A DNA stretch of 64,000 nucleotides from Salvia splendens (GCF_004379255.2 NW_024599046.1:1-64000), one strand, 5' to 3'; shown: positions 24,555 through 36,223, counted from the first letter of the stretch. The notes: generated from the sequence alone by a model not told the origin. Made by a program: numbers and translations.

Positions 24555-24803
24555 CTCTCTTCGTCCCATAAAAATATGTGCACTTTCCATTTTCGTTTGT
24601 CCACAAAAATATGTGCATTCCTTTTTTGAAAAGTTATATCAATTTAATAATGTATATCCCACTATTCACTAACACTATTTTAAGTATCATTCACATCATC
24701 TCTCTTACTTTATCATACCATTCTCCCCCCTCTCTTACTTTACCAATTTTATCTTAATTCTCGTGTCACATCCAATACCCATATTTTTATGGGACGGAGG
24801 GAG
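24555..24803. mobile_element. Stowaway-like MITE
   Basis: Ends CTCTCTTCGTCCCATAAAAA and, inverted, TTTTTATGGGACGGAGGGAG, with TA at each side. Same family as 19001-19251, and the interiors align along their length. Confidence 0.85.
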
Positions 24804-27193
24804 TATTTTATTCCTCTCTTATATTTTTATTCAATACAATTTCTTAATCTTTACATGCAAAAGTTTAGCCTCAGCTTAATTGAAAAGGAAGGAATATTTT
24901 TATGTGCTTACTAAGTGTGTTCATTGGGTAGTTTGTTAGTTTATTTTCAATAAAAAAATATGTTTTGAGAGGTATTAAAGTGTATTTTTATGCATTAGTT
25001 CTAAAATAAAATAGGAGTGAGATGAGTAGTGGAATGCTAGATCTATTACCAAATTTTTTAGAAAAAAAGTAAATGAGAAATTTAATTATGTAAAGGCAAA
25101 AAAGAAACTTGAGACACTTAATCGTGCACAAGAGAAATATAAAATATACCTTCTCAAAAATCATAAATTGTAGATCCTCAAGGTAATTATATAATTCATA
25201 CAAAATGTTTTACCTTTGCTTCATATCAGTATAAAATATTTGCTGCATAATAAATTATATATAATGTTCATCTTTGTTTTAATTTGATACATTCCCCAAT
25301 ATGTGTTTAAACATCGTTAACGCTTTACCTACATGGCATACAAAATAGGAGTATAAAACAATGATAAAATTTTTAAAACAATGATATACTCCTGTCTCAT
25401 TATAAGTGAAGCCTATTTATTTTTAGGCCATCTCACTGTAAATGAGACATTTTCTTTTATGGCAAAAAAAGCAACCCTCTATCTCTCTCTTACTTTATCT
25501 CATCTCCTACTTTTTTTCTCACTCATACTTTATTCTTTTCATTTTACCACTAAAAACACCGCTACCTAGAATAGTAGAAGTTAGATGCCATACAATTTCG
25601 TAGAAAGCAATGTGTTAAAATATCCGAAACCTTTTTGGAGTGAAGATAGTTTTTTTTTTTTTGTGCGTATTAATGCAATTACTCAATTAGAAGTTAGAAG
25701 TTAGGTGCCATATAATTTCGTCCGAAGTTTAAACTATCCCAGTAAAAATACAAGTAATATATAAATATTATCCCCTTAATGGAGAATAATCCAAAAGCAA
25801 ATCGTTAGGGTCTGCTGCTCCCTCTTATAATTTCATTAGATAGAAACTGCCTCATCCACCTACGTACTATAGTGTTCTGGTTCGCAAAACAGATAGAAAT
25901 TCAGATGTAAAGGGTTTTGGGTGTTTCTAAGTGAACAGAAAATATAACAACTTTGGTTGTAGCCCCCCTTCTTAGGGTGTTCATGTGGTTCTTCAGTTGT
26001 AACCGTTTCCTTCCATTGAGATAGATAGATATTCGGTCGAAGGTTTTATCTGTTGGCCATGATGTTATAAATTATGATCATCCACCTCTTCACTCATGAA
26101 TATTCAAAGACGAGAGAAATATAATGATGCTTTCATATTTCCATATAAAGTGACGCGCACAATAATGATTTTGTCGATACTCTTTTCCATGATTGATTTT
26201 TCAGTTGATATTGATAATTTTATAACACACCATATAAAAAATACTCCTATCAATTTACTCGTTTAATTTTTATTAACATCAGTTTTGTTTGATCATCTCC
26301 CAAACGCCAAATATCTACTTCCTTCATTCCATTAAAAAATTCATTTCTTTATCACAAGATTTAAGAAAGATGATGTTTAATAAATTAAATGAAGAAAGAA
26401 TAAAATAAAAAAAGTAAAAGAAAAAGTAAATAAATGAAAAGGAGTATAAAACAAGAGAGAAATAAATTAGAGAAATAAATCTATTAACAGAATATACTCC
26501 ACTATATATTTTTTACCGGTATACTAATACTCCATGAAATAGTAGCATTTTTTTTAATTTTCGGGCACCCATTAAAATTAGTTTTTATCTCTTTATTTAC
26601 GTCACTATTAATATGATTATTTTTTTAGACGAAAATAGGAGTAATTTATTTGATTTCCGTGGATTATATAAGAAAATCATTGGTAGATGTATTTTGAGTA
26701 GATAAATGGTGTTCCCAAGAGTCGTACTTATTTAGTAGTGTGATTTTTATATAAAATAAAAAATATACGTCATGTTCTAAAGTAAAAAATAATGATATAT
26801 ACTTTTGTGGTACAATAAATATAATAAATGTGCTATAGTTATCATTTTAAACAGCTCAAATACAAAATACTAGTGTCTTAAATTCTTAATAAGGGGAGTC
26901 CTTTCAATTTATAACTTATAAGTACAATGATCTTATTATGCGTGCTCAGTAGTTTTGGGATATTAACAGCATTTGAATAAATATACTCCGTTAACGTATA
27001 ACTAATTTATTTTGAAAATAGTTAAATATTTTTCCACAATAAAATATCCAATCGGTGATCATTATCGAATTAAATAATGATGGCGGAAAATAGTGGTGAT
27101 GTTTTTCTTTCAAAAATAAGAAGAAAACAGCTCTCTTTTCCAATATTTCATCGTTCCCACTCTACATCATGTCCACTTTAGTTTCTTCTCTTA
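24804..27193. other. AT-rich intergenic region with transposon debris
   Basis: No gene. The stretch at about 25190-25370 (TTCATACAAAATG..., GATACATTCC..., GTTAACG) resembles one half of the Mutator-type MITE at 49602-50037. A decayed Stowaway-like MITE may lie at about 26321-26536. Short homopolymer-rich frames at 24988-25203 and 25381-25569 show no family signature. Confidence 0.45.
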
Positions 27194-27762
27194 GAACATC
27201 AGCAATGGCGGACATCGGAGCGACGTTTCGGACGTCCGCGCGGGACGTCCGCCATTAGGTGTGCGAGAGGCGGACACAGACGTCGCTTGCGGACACCGCA
27301 GATCCGCAGCTTTCCGGCGACGTCCGCCATTGTGGTGCCACGACGGACGTCCCGATTTTTTATTTTTTAAAAAACTCTACATATACGGCTCGTTGCAAAC
27401 TCTATATATACGGCTCGTTGCAAACTCTAGATTCAAGGCATAACATGTAACTTTGTTTGAATCGTTTTTTGGTTTGGGATGATTTTTTTTTTGAACTATG
27501 TATTTTTTTTAAATTTTAAATATATATGTATGCTTTTTTTAAAAAATAAAATCGTTGCATTTTCTCTGTATTCGTGTCGAAATTTTAATTCCGTAAATTG
27601 CATATTTCTGAATTTGTAAATTTTTATTATTGTGGATGTCCGATGGGATGTTCTTGGGGATGTCCGCGTGCAGTGGGATGTCCTTATGACATGACAGTGC
27701 AGTGAAAGATACTTAAGACGTGGCAAAAAGTATTTGTGAACATCCGCACCACCAGGATGCTC
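27194..27762. mobile_element. Harbinger-type MITE just upstream of the peptide transporter
   Basis: Left end GAACATCAGCAATGGCGG after TTA (27191-27193), right end, inverted, CACCAGGATGCTC before GTA (27763-27765). Subterminal GCGGACGTCCGC-type palindromes match those of the 9809-11701 element. It ends about 100 bp before the inferred 5' UTR exon of the transporter gene. Confidence 0.65.
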
Positions 27763-27799
27763 GTACTCATTTCATCAAACAGGTCCTCTGATTCTTTTG

Positions 27800-28171
27800 T
27801 GAACAAAACCAAACAAAACCAAACAAAACAACACAACCATCTCTCTCCCTCACATCCTTCGAGGTAACTTCATCGTGCCTTCCAACTAGCTAAGGTTTCG
27901 GCTGATTCTCACTTGGCTCAGGCTTCATATTGTTTTTGCTGTGCTTGATTTTGTCATCTGCTGCTGTGATTTACCGTCTACGCATTGTTCGATCAATTTG
28001 AGATTCTGCATTCGACACTATTTTTTTAGTAATTTAATTTTGTAGCTATTCGTTTGTCCTTTTTGGTCTATTTTGATTTATATAGTAAAAAATTGAAGAA
28101 GAAATTAATTGGTGTGAATTGGAGATTCAGGGTTGCTGAGGGAGAGAACTGCGTAGAGTGGAGCTTCTGCT
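27800..28171 (+). promoter_or_regulatory. Spliced 5' leader of the NPF8-like gene
   Basis: A leader exon ending at 27863 (TTCGAG|GTAACT) and an acceptor at 28129-28130 (GATTCAG) give a 267-bp leader intron. The leader exon contains an AAACAAAACCAAAC repeat and a CT-rich tract. Confidence 0.5.
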
Positions 28172-31100
28172 ATGGCGGAGGATGTTCGTACACTAAAGAT
28201 GGGACGGTTGATTTCCGCGGTAATCCTGCAAAGAGGAGTGAGACGGGAACATGGAAAGCTTGCCCTTATATTTTAGGTGAATATTGCCACATCCTATCAA
28301 TTTTTTTCAGGATGGTTTGGTTTTTTGAGCTTGGGTTCGGGAAGTGATAGCTGAACTCTGACAGTAGGAATTCTTGATGATGATTGTGTGTGTGTCTGAA
28401 GTGAATTATCAACATTGAAGATGATTTTCTCATGTCAAGTTCGGTTTCTTGATGATAATAGTGTGGGTGTGAAGTGAATTATCAACCTCGAAGATGATTT
28501 TCTCACGATAAGTTCGGTTTCTTGATGATAATTGTGTGTGCGTGTGTGTGTGGAATGATCCTTGAAATTGATTTTATGACTAGAAGCTCACTTTTATGCA
28601 TGATGATAGTGTGTGTTAGCTTGCACGTGAGAAATCAACCTTGAAGATGATTTTCTTACATGTTTATTTTCTTGATGGTAATAGTGTGTCTGTGTGTGTG
28701 GAATACGACTAGAAGCTCGTTTTAGGGATGATGATTGTGCATGTGCATGTGTATTTTTAGCTTGTTCGAGTGAAATGAATCTTGAAGATGATTTTCTTAC
28801 CACATGTTCCTTTTCTTGATGATAATGGTGTGTGTGTGGAATGATCCTGCAAAATGATTTTATGACTAGAAGCTTGCTTTTATGGACGATGATTGTATGT
28901 GTGTGTGTGAAATGAACCTTGAATATGACTTTGGCACCGCATGTTCAGTTATCTAGATGGTTTATTCTGTGTTCATATGAGAAAATGAACCTTGAAAGTG
29001 ATCTTCGGACCACAAGTTATGTTTCTTGATGATGATAGTGTGTGTATGTGTGTGAAAATGACCCTTGAAAATGATGTTCTGTGTCTAATCTGTGTGAGAT
29101 CAAATTATCCCTGGTTACAATTGCTATGCGACTCCTATTATACGTTTGTTGATGTATTCTGTGGTGAGATGAAATTGAACGAATTATCTATGTCTGCGTG
29201 TGTTTTCAAATGATCCCTGACTGATTCTACATGAATTTGTGACAAAAGGCAACGAATGCTGTGAGCGGTTGGCATACTATGGGATGAGCTCCAATCTGGT
29301 GGTATATTTAAAGAAGCACCTCAACCAACACAGCACCACTGCTTCCAACAATGTCACCAATTGGGGAGGGACGTGCTACATAACACCACTCATTGGAGCC
29401 TTTCTGGCCGATGCATATCTTGGAAGATATTACACAATTGCATTGTTTTCCATCATATATGTTATTGTAAGTTTTCATGGTTCAGTTATGCATAATTCAA
29501 GTTAGAATCAATCTTGATTTGTTTCTAAGTTGAGTTGCATACATAATGAGATGGTAATTATGTAACGTTATCATATTTATTTTACCCCTTAAATATAATG
29601 TACAATAATCTCAATGAATTTATTCTTTATTAGTATAAAGCATAACCTCAAAGTATTCAGATCACTCTCTACAAGGGGTTTGATTCCTCTGTGCTGTTCT
29701 GTTTATTAGCTATATTTAAAATCTCTGTTTGAAATTTTTTCACAACATGAGAAAGAAAATTGACGAGTAATTGATCTGATTCAGGGGATGACATTGTTGA
29801 CACTATCAGCATCAATCCCAGGCCTGAGACCAGCTTGCCATGGGCAAGACGATTGCCACGCAACAACCACACAATCTGTAGTATGTTTCATTGCACTCTA
29901 CTTGATAGCCCTCGGGACAGGTGGGATCATGCCATGCATCTCCTCCTTTGGAGCTGATCAATTTGAGGACACTGATGAGGTTGAGAAGAAGCACAAAAGC
30001 TCCTTCTTCAACTGGTTCTACTTCTCGATCAATATTGGTGCCTTGGTTGCTGCTTCTGTCATAGTTTGGGTGCAAATGAATGTCGGCTGGAACTGGGGGT
30101 TTGGCATCCCCACAGTAGCCATGGCAATAGCTGTCGTGTTCTTCTTCTCAGGCACTCGTTTGTACCGGAATCAGAAACTCGGGGGAAGCCCCCTTTCACG
30201 CATCTGCCAAGTTCTGGTAGCATCTTTCAGGAAGTATCATGTTAAGGTTCCTGCTAATGAGGAGTCATTGTATGAAACCGGTGATGCTGATTCTGCGATT
30301 AAGGGAAGCCGCAAGCTCGAGCACACTGAAAATTTTAGGTAAAATGATGATTAATCAATCTTGCTAGCCACTAAAATCCTAGAAACTGAGTCTTTTTGAT
30401 ATGGTGAAATGCAGATTCTTCGACAAGGCTGCAGTGCAGACGGAAACAGACATAGTAAAGGGCTTGGTGGATCCATGGAGGCTCTGCACGGTGACACAAG
30501 TGGAGGAGCTGAAGGCCATCATACGTCTTCTTCCAGTGTGGGCAACCGGGATCATCTTTGCCACGGTATATGGCCAAATGGGCACTTTGTTTGTGTTGCA
30601 AGGGTTAACTATGTATACAAAGATGGGGAATAGGGGATTTGAAATCCCGGAAGCGTCTCTGAGCATCTTTGACACTCTCAGCGTGCTTTTCTGGGTCCCC
30701 ATATACGACAGGCTCATCGTTCCTGCTGCCAGAAAGCTCACCGGGCACAAGAATGGGATCACTCAGCTCCAAAGAATGGGGATTGGCCTCCTCATCTCCA
30801 TCTTCTCCATGCTCTCGGCTGGGATTCTCGAGGTCATCAGGCTAAGCTATGTCAGAAGGCACAACTTTTACGAGCTGGACAAAATAGACATGTCGATTTT
30901 CTGGCAGGTTCCTCAGTATTTCATTATAGGGTGTGCAGAGGTGTTCTTTTTCATAGGGCAGCTTGAGTTCTTCTACGAGCAAGCACCCGATGCTATGAGA
31001 AGCTTGTGCTCTGCCCTCCAGCTCACGACCGTGGCTCTTGGTAGCTATCTGAGCACTCTGCTGGTGACTATAGTAACCAAAATCAGCACGCGCCATGGGA

Positions 31101-31249
31101 AGCCAGGGTGGATACCGGACAACCTCAACCACGGCCACCTCCACTACTTCTACTGGCTCCTGGCTGGGCTGAGCGTGCTCAATTTGGGCATCTTCATGTT
31201 GGTCGCCAAGTGGTACACGTACAAGAAGCCGCTTGGAACGCTTCGTTAA
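28172..31249 (+). CDS. NPF8-like: NPF8-type peptide transporter (NRT1/PTR family), four exons, frameshift in exon 1
   Basis: Proton-coupled di/tripeptide transporter of the plasma membrane, closest by eye to the AtPTR1/NPF8.1 group. Exons: 28172-28276, 29249-29466, 29785-30338, 30415-31249; phases fit and GT-AG borders are present. About 570 residues, the family length. The ExxER proton-coupling motif is present as [10 protein letters not shown] at the start of exon 2. Conserved PTR segments include [23 protein letters not shown], read in exon 2 as two parts, and [14 protein letters not shown] in exon 3. Exon 4 holds the C-terminal half with [12 protein letters not shown] and [11 protein letters not shown]. 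In exon 1 the expected start reads MAEDVR, while YTKDGTVDF lies in another frame: one base is missing at about 28184-28192. Without correction the natural ATG does not reach the transporter frame. Only an atypical in-frame ATG at 28054, inside the inferred leader intron, would. Confidence 0.92.
28375..29075 (+). repeat. Degenerate minisatellite in intron 1 of the transporter gene
   Basis: About nine diverged units of roughly 70-90 bp. Each contains TTTCTTGATGATAATAGTG, a (GT)n run, and AATGAACCTTGAAGATGATT. Units vary in length mainly through the GT run and an optional GACTAGAAGCTC segment. Confidence 0.8.
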
Positions 31250-31484
31250 TGGCTTGTGAGCACAGATGATGGATCTTCGTGTTGAATACTTCACTCACCA
31301 AAATGGGTTCTTGTATGTTAGGCCTAAGGATTCATTGTTGTGCATATAAGCTATTATCTGCAAATTGATGTAAGATGTTGGTCATTATCAGTAACTATAT
31401 TGTCTGTCAAGTCCTTAATAAACTTGTCTTTTTTTACCATGATGACTGATTGTTTGCTTCACACACTAAGGTTTACAGTTCGTG

Positions 31485-31790
31485 CAGTTAATCGCGAAAC
31501 CGTAACTGGTGGTTACTATTCCTAATTGGAACTGTGAGCTTAATTGGAACTGAAATTGCCACTTTTGGAACCATGGGTAGGTTCATGTTCCAAAATTTCA
31601 GAACTGCGAAAAACTGCCGGAAAAATCGTGAAATCGAACTGGAATAGCAAAAAACCGCCAAAAACTGGTTGTTCGGAACCGAAACCGGCGGTTTTCAAAT
31701 CGGAACTATAACCGCGAAATAAGCTCAAGGTTCAGTTTCGGTTCGAGATTTTCCGGAACGGTTTCGGAACCTTGGGCTGTTGGGCATGTC
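31485..31790. repeat. Decayed hAT-type repeat rich in GGTTCCGAACCG words
   Basis: Many copies of GGAACCG/CGGTT words in both orientations, resembling the interior of the intact hAT element at 59155-60111. The left edge is uncertain and no target duplication was found. Confidence 0.4.
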
Positions 31791-31903
31791 TACACTACAC
31801 TAAAATGTGAAATTGAACCCGCCATTAAAATGTGCATTTTATATTTTCTAAATTCGAAAATATATAATTTTAAGAGATAAACTAAAATAAAATAATTTTA
31901 GTA

Positions 31904-32162
31904 CTCTTTCCGTTCCGTCTAAGATGACATATTTTTTGGTTGGCACAAAATTTTAAGGGTTGTTGGTTAATGTAGTTAATCGTAAAAAAAGAGTGCGAGT
32001 AAGTATTAAATGAAGGGAAAAAAAGTTGAATATTTAATTGGAGAGAGAAAAATGTAGTTGGAGTGTATTGATTGGAAAAAAAAGTTATTAAAAATAGAAT
32101 TATTTCATTTTGTTTGGGATAAACTCAAAAAAAAAGTGTCATTTTAGTTGGTACGGCATGAG
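31904..32162. mobile_element. Stowaway-like MITE, decayed
   Basis: Ends CTCTTTCCGTTCCGTCTAAG and, inverted, TAGTTGGTACGGCATGAG, with TA on both sides. The interior has the usual GAGAGAAAAATG-type middle. Confidence 0.6.
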
Positions 32163-32790
32163 TATTTATTTTTTAAGGATGAAGAATGTGGGCCAATTTT
32201 TAAATAAACTTGATGGATTGATCTGGATTTTACAAAATTTTGTTTTCGTGGAGTTGATAAGAATTCAGTATCGCTCGCTCTATTAGATACCTAATTTTTC
32301 GCCTCAAATCGTCATCAAATGCCTCTGAAACGATTTCAAAAGCCCGACGCAGGTAGATGATCTCACAGAACCACTCACCTATTTGGCTAATTAAGCCTCT
32401 GATTTTGAATCTTTCCTGTAACCCTTTTGTTGTTTCATCAGCTTTGTTATAAAATTTCTTCTTGAGGGTTGAAGTGTTCGGCAAAATGTTGCAATATGCC
32501 CTCCACGTGTTCGACGAAATTCCTCACTCAGATTCTTAATAAAATGGATACTAGTTTAACTTAACACTAACATTTTATTTCTCTCTTTATTTACGACCTC
32601 AATTTTAGAATACAAAGCTTTTCATGTCCGGCATAAAAATTCAGGGACACAAAACAGCATTAACCTTTTAAAAACGCCAAATTGAGATCATAAATGATCA
32701 CTAACCCCTTTTTCTCTAGTGATGTATAAGCTATTGATTCTTGAAACATTCACAAAGTGGTAATCCAAGATTCTGCCCATTTTTTTGCAG
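32163..32790. other. Intergenic or unresolved first intron of the 32791 gene
   Basis: No convincing gene. An 84-codon minus-strand frame (32230-32484) is compositionally plausible (RRAFEIVSEAFDDDLRRKIRY) but I recognise no family and it overlaps the region next to a PPR scrap. The sequence before 32791 ends in a T-rich tract and TTTTTTTGCAG, a good splice acceptor. Confidence 0.4.
32486..32542 (+). pseudogene. PPR-motif scrap
   Basis: The plus strand reads MLQYALHVFDEIPHSDS and a stop; HVFDEIPHSD matches the conserved end of a plant PPR repeat. It is far too short to be a gene. Confidence 0.4.
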
Positions 32791-33227
32791 CGTCCCAAGC
32801 AGAGAAATACCTGAAAAAAATCGGGCTAGGAAAGGAAGACCATCATTTCTGGAAGCAAGTAGGCAAAGCTCTGATAAGCACTTATGCTCTGTTCGGAGCG
32901 GTGTGGTTTTTGAACGAGACGTCGCCGTTTGGGTGGTGGACGCTGAAGCCGATGCCAAAGGAGGAAAAGGAGCTGGCCCACCTGTACGAGCGCCGCGAGT
33001 TCCCTTACCCGGCCGATGCAGAGGCGATGGAGGAGTTCGTTGCCAAGGGAGGGATGATCGGGACCACCATCGGCCCAAAAGGGATCGTCGAAACGGATAA
33101 AGATTCGTACAATTTTCAGAAGGATTTGCAGGACAAGAAGCTGGATCAAGAGTCTATGAAGCTGTGGATGAGGATGAGGAATGAGGTTCTTTCTGAGCTG
33201 CAACAGAAAGGATTTGATGTTGAATGA
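32791..33227 (+). CDS. Last exon of a conserved small plant protein with one membrane segment (first exon not found)
   Basis: The acceptor TTTTTTTGCAG precedes an open exon of 145 codons that begins in phase 1 and ends ELQQKGFDVE-stop. It has a predicted membrane segment (KALISTYALFGAVWFLNET, about residues 24-42 of the exon), then GWWTLKPMPKEEKELAHLYERR, given here only in part as a marker, then MEEFVAKGGMIGTTIGPKG and a charged helical tail. The composition is that of a real, conserved protein, and I recall similar unannotated plant proteins that are probably mitochondrial, but I cannot name a function. No ATG exon with a compatible donor is evident back to the transporter stop at 31249, so the gene is either split by a poorly visible tiny exon or truncated. 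Confidence 0.7.
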
Positions 33228-33780
33228 AATGCAGCTGGTTTTGGAGCTCTTTTCTAGTTGAAATTGTGATGCTTATGTTATTATGTAAGAGATCATTTTC
33301 CAACTACAAATCAATAACCAACCATTTGTTGGAGCCACAAATATATGGCTGAAAGGTTGTAAGATCAGTTATTATCACTTGTGGAAGTTTGGATTGATTT
33401 ATTACAAATTTACAGTTACTAATATTTTAACATGAGTAAAAATTTCTACACCCTGCCATAAAATTTGACTACTTTTTTTTTGTTTTTTTTGGGTGTGTCC
33501 TTCCTATAAAATTAAACACTTCTATTTTTGTAATTTTTCTTCTCATTAATGAGGGGAGTCTTATTCTTCATTAATAATATTCCGATCATGTTTTAATCCA
33601 TCTCCTAATTTATCAATTATTATACATTAAAACTCGTGTCATTTTGTATGGAATGGAGGGGATGTTATTTCGCTACATTTATAATTAAAAAAATCTATAC
33701 GTTTGTCATTATAGGGGTGTATTATGGTCCTCCTGCCTCTTTAGTGTTAAGCATCAAACAAATCACAGTCATAAGCTATA
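33228..33780. other. 3' flank, no gene seen
   Basis: Contains the 3' UTR of the 32791 exon and part of a decayed MITE (ATGGAATGGAGGGGATG near 33648). No other feature is seen. Confidence 0.45.
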
Positions 33781-34034
33781 CATTCCCTCCGTTCTATAGT
33801 AATGACGGCGTTTCTTTTCGGCACGGAGATTACAAAAATTGTGTTAGGTAAGTTAAGTAAAGGGAGAATAAAGTGGAAAATGAAAAAGGTAGAGAGATGA
33901 AGAGAGAATAAAGTAAAAGAGAGTAAAGTTGGTGTGGAGAAATGTGTTGACTTTTATTCAAAAGGGAAATGACTCTATTACTATGGAATGTACCAAAATG
34001 GCAAAATGACTCTATTACTATGGAACGGATGGAG
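33781..34034. mobile_element. Stowaway-like MITE
   Basis: Ends CATTCCCTCCGTTCTATAGT and, inverted, ACTATGGAACGGATGGAG, between TA dinucleotides. Interior contains TTTCTTTTCGGCACGG, shared with the next MITE and with 39067-39303. Confidence 0.8.
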
Positions 34035-34074
34035 TACATTATTAGTCGAGCTACATTATTGGACTAAAATGCTA

Positions 34075-34311
34075 CTCCATCCACCCCTTTGTAGCAGATG
34101 CGTTTCTTTTCGGCACGGGATTTAAGAAAAGTTGTGTTAAGTGAGGTAAGTAAATGAATAATAAAGTAGAAAAGGAAAAAGTAGAGAGATGAAGAGAGAA
34201 TAAAGTAAGAGAGAAGAAATGTTGTTGCTTTTTGCCAAAAAAAGAAACAACTCAGCTACAGTGGGACAATCCGAAAAGGAATACAACTCAACTACAAAGG
34301 GACGGAGGGAG
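34075..34311. mobile_element. Stowaway-like MITE
   Basis: Ends CTCCATCCACCCCTTTGTAG and, inverted, CTACAAAGGGACGGAGGGAG, between TA dinucleotides. It lies 40 bp from a related copy in the same orientation. Confidence 0.85.
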
Positions 34312-34707
34312 TACATTTTTTTACTAAAATAGTACTTATTAGCCAAGGTACATTATTAGACTAATAATCTACATTATTAAATGACATGTGACACTAATTT
34401 AACTATTAGATCACAAGATCCAATGAACTATAAGTGTTTTGATTTTGAACACTATTTTGCTTATAAATCTGAATATATCAATGTCATTATATCTCAATAT
34501 TTATCATTTTGTCTCATCTCATCTTGAACTCAGAAATAAATAAATAAATAAAAAATCAACAAAAGATAATATGATTGCTATAACAGTAGTATCGGTTTAA
34601 ACTCAAATCATAGCAACATTGGTTTGCGTTGCATACAACATGAATCAATAATATTATTGATACTAATTTTAAATATTTTGCCTCTACAAGGCATTAGCAA
34701 TTATTAG
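34312..34707. other. Intergenic, no gene seen
   Basis: AT-rich spacer between a MITE and the long inverted-repeat element. Its last eight bases, ATTATTAG, are the left target duplication of that element. Confidence 0.5.
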
Positions 34708-35493
34708 AGAGAAAATCGGGTTTATAGGCTACTTTGCCTTTAAAATTACGTAAATGTACCCATTTTGTTATCTATTCCATAAATGGGAAAAACGCCACTC
34801 TCGTTGGCGTGTTTTAAGTGAAAACGCCACCCGTATTGGCGTTTTACAACGTAAGTGTCGTCGTATTGCATGTACGTTGAAAAACGCCGACGTGGTTGGC
34901 GTTTGAACGAAAAACGCCAATCCCACTGGCGTGTTTTAAAAAACGCCAATTCGGGTGGCGTTTTTCGTGCCATCCGCCGTGAAAAAAAGGCCAAAAATTA
35001 TCCCAAGTTATACACGCCAATGGGATTGGCGTTTTTAAGTGAATTTTGAGTTAAAACGAAATGCACCCCAAGTGTTTGATGAAATGCCTCAAAGAGGATT
35101 CTGAGCCTTAGAATTCTGTTATTTTGTACGGTTATCAAGATAACATTTTAGCCTTGTTACTACTGTTATTAATGGGTTAATTTAAGCCAATCTTGTTTGC
35201 AGGAAGAGCTAGAAAACTAATGATCACATCTCCGATTCCAACAACCGCAACCATTGCTAAGGTTGGTTAGTTTCTCAATCACATGCTGAAATTAAACACA
35301 TGAAATATACTACTCAATTATCCATACATGATTTAATGGGAGAAAAAATGACCTTAGATGTTTGTGTTCTCTTCCTTATCTATACATGATTTTTGTGGTT
35401 CAAGCACAGAATGAGAAAAACATCAACAGAGAAAAATCAGCTACAAAAGTGAATTCATCATCCATGGCTGAGCAACGGCTGGCGGCAGACGAG
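34708..35493 (+). repeat. Left long terminal inverted repeat of the Pack-type element
   Basis: Matches 36140-36923 in reverse complement with only scattered differences, including one or two 1-bp indels. Six ACGCCA...TGGCGT palindromes lie at 34790-35035. Similarity stops after the codons for AADE of the captured peptide gene. Confidence 0.92.
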
Positions 35494-35547
35494 TCAGAAT
35501 GTCAGTTTCAACGTTGGAAAAAATTGAGCCAATTCATTTCACTAACT

Positions 35548-35675
35548 TAAAAACGCCATTCTCAATGGCGTTTTTCGTCGAACACGCCAACCCCAAGTGT
35601 TTGATGAAATGCCTCAAAGAGGATTTTGTCCTTGTCTTTTACATAGCACACCAAGTGTTTGATGGAATGTTTAAG
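35548..35675 (+). pseudogene. Spacer palindrome and repeated PPR-like scraps
   Basis: One more AACGCCA...TGGCGTT palindrome (about 35551-35575) is followed by two partial copies of the same PPR-like segment, QVFDEMPQRG (about 35590-35625) and QVFDGMF (about 35651). The first matches the scraps at about 35067-35100 and, inverted, about 36536-36570. Confidence 0.45.
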
Positions 35676-36064
35676 TGAGCTCCAGCCAGATTTTACATCC
35701 TAAACTTCGATGAAAACACGATTTGATGAGTCATAATTTACATAAAAACGTGTAATCTAAGGGGAAAAATATAGAAAATATGCTTCACATCACGGCTACA
35801 ACAAGCACATCATGAATTACATATACTAATTAGCATTAAATTAAAAGTTATGAAGTACAAAGAGTTAGATTAGATTGTGTCAAACATGCATCCGATAAAC
35901 TAATCATGCATTCAACATATTTTTGTTTACAAAATCTTAGTTTATCTAACACAAAACAAAAGTGGCAATTAACATAGTATTTAATTTCTACTTGTACACA
36001 ATATAGGATTGCTCTAGCTAATTTACATATGCATAGTTTAATTATTCCATAAAATTGATGAAGC

Positions 36065-36223
36065 TTAGTTTTGAATCGGAGGTTTTCTTCTTGCCTGAGA
36101 ATAGTCCATTCCGGCAATGTCTAGTATACCCGGATATGTCTCGTCTGCCGCCAGCCGTTGCTCAGCCATGGATGATGAATTCACTTTTGTAGCTGATTTT
36201 TCTCTGTTGATGTTTTTCTCATT
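36065..36223 (-). pseudogene. Captured final exon of a GOLVEN/RGF (CLEL) peptide gene
   Basis: After a splice-like TTCACAG (36229-36224) the minus strand is open for 52 codons to a stop at 36065. It ends MDYSQARRKPPIQN, which fits the GOLVEN/root-growth-factor peptide pattern: a sulfatable Asp-Tyr, basic residues, then PPI-x-N at the C terminus. The usual His before the last Asn is Gln here. The upstream part (REKSATKVNSSSMAEQRL...) fits the variable propeptide. A likely preceding exon (about 36430-36385, minus) has a stop and I see no signal peptide, so a working precursor is unlikely. The arm copy at about 35408-35493 repeats the first part only. The family assignment rests on the C-terminal motif. 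Confidence 0.6.

Noticed and set aside
32230..32484. 84-codon minus-strand frame with RRKIRYLIERAIL
   Set aside because: Plausible residues but no family match I can name and no gene context; kept only as a note in the intergenic entry.
34746..34994. Repeated RQWDWRFSFKRQP-like peptide, also at 36638-36886
   Set aside because: Arises from translating the ACGCCA/TGGCGT palindrome array; both strands give similar peptides, so it is not a protein signal.
34780..35040. Possible CRISPR-like array because of regularly repeated palindromes
   Set aside because: The sequence is plant nuclear DNA, half-sites are inverted around short variable cores, spacing is irregular, and there are no cas genes.
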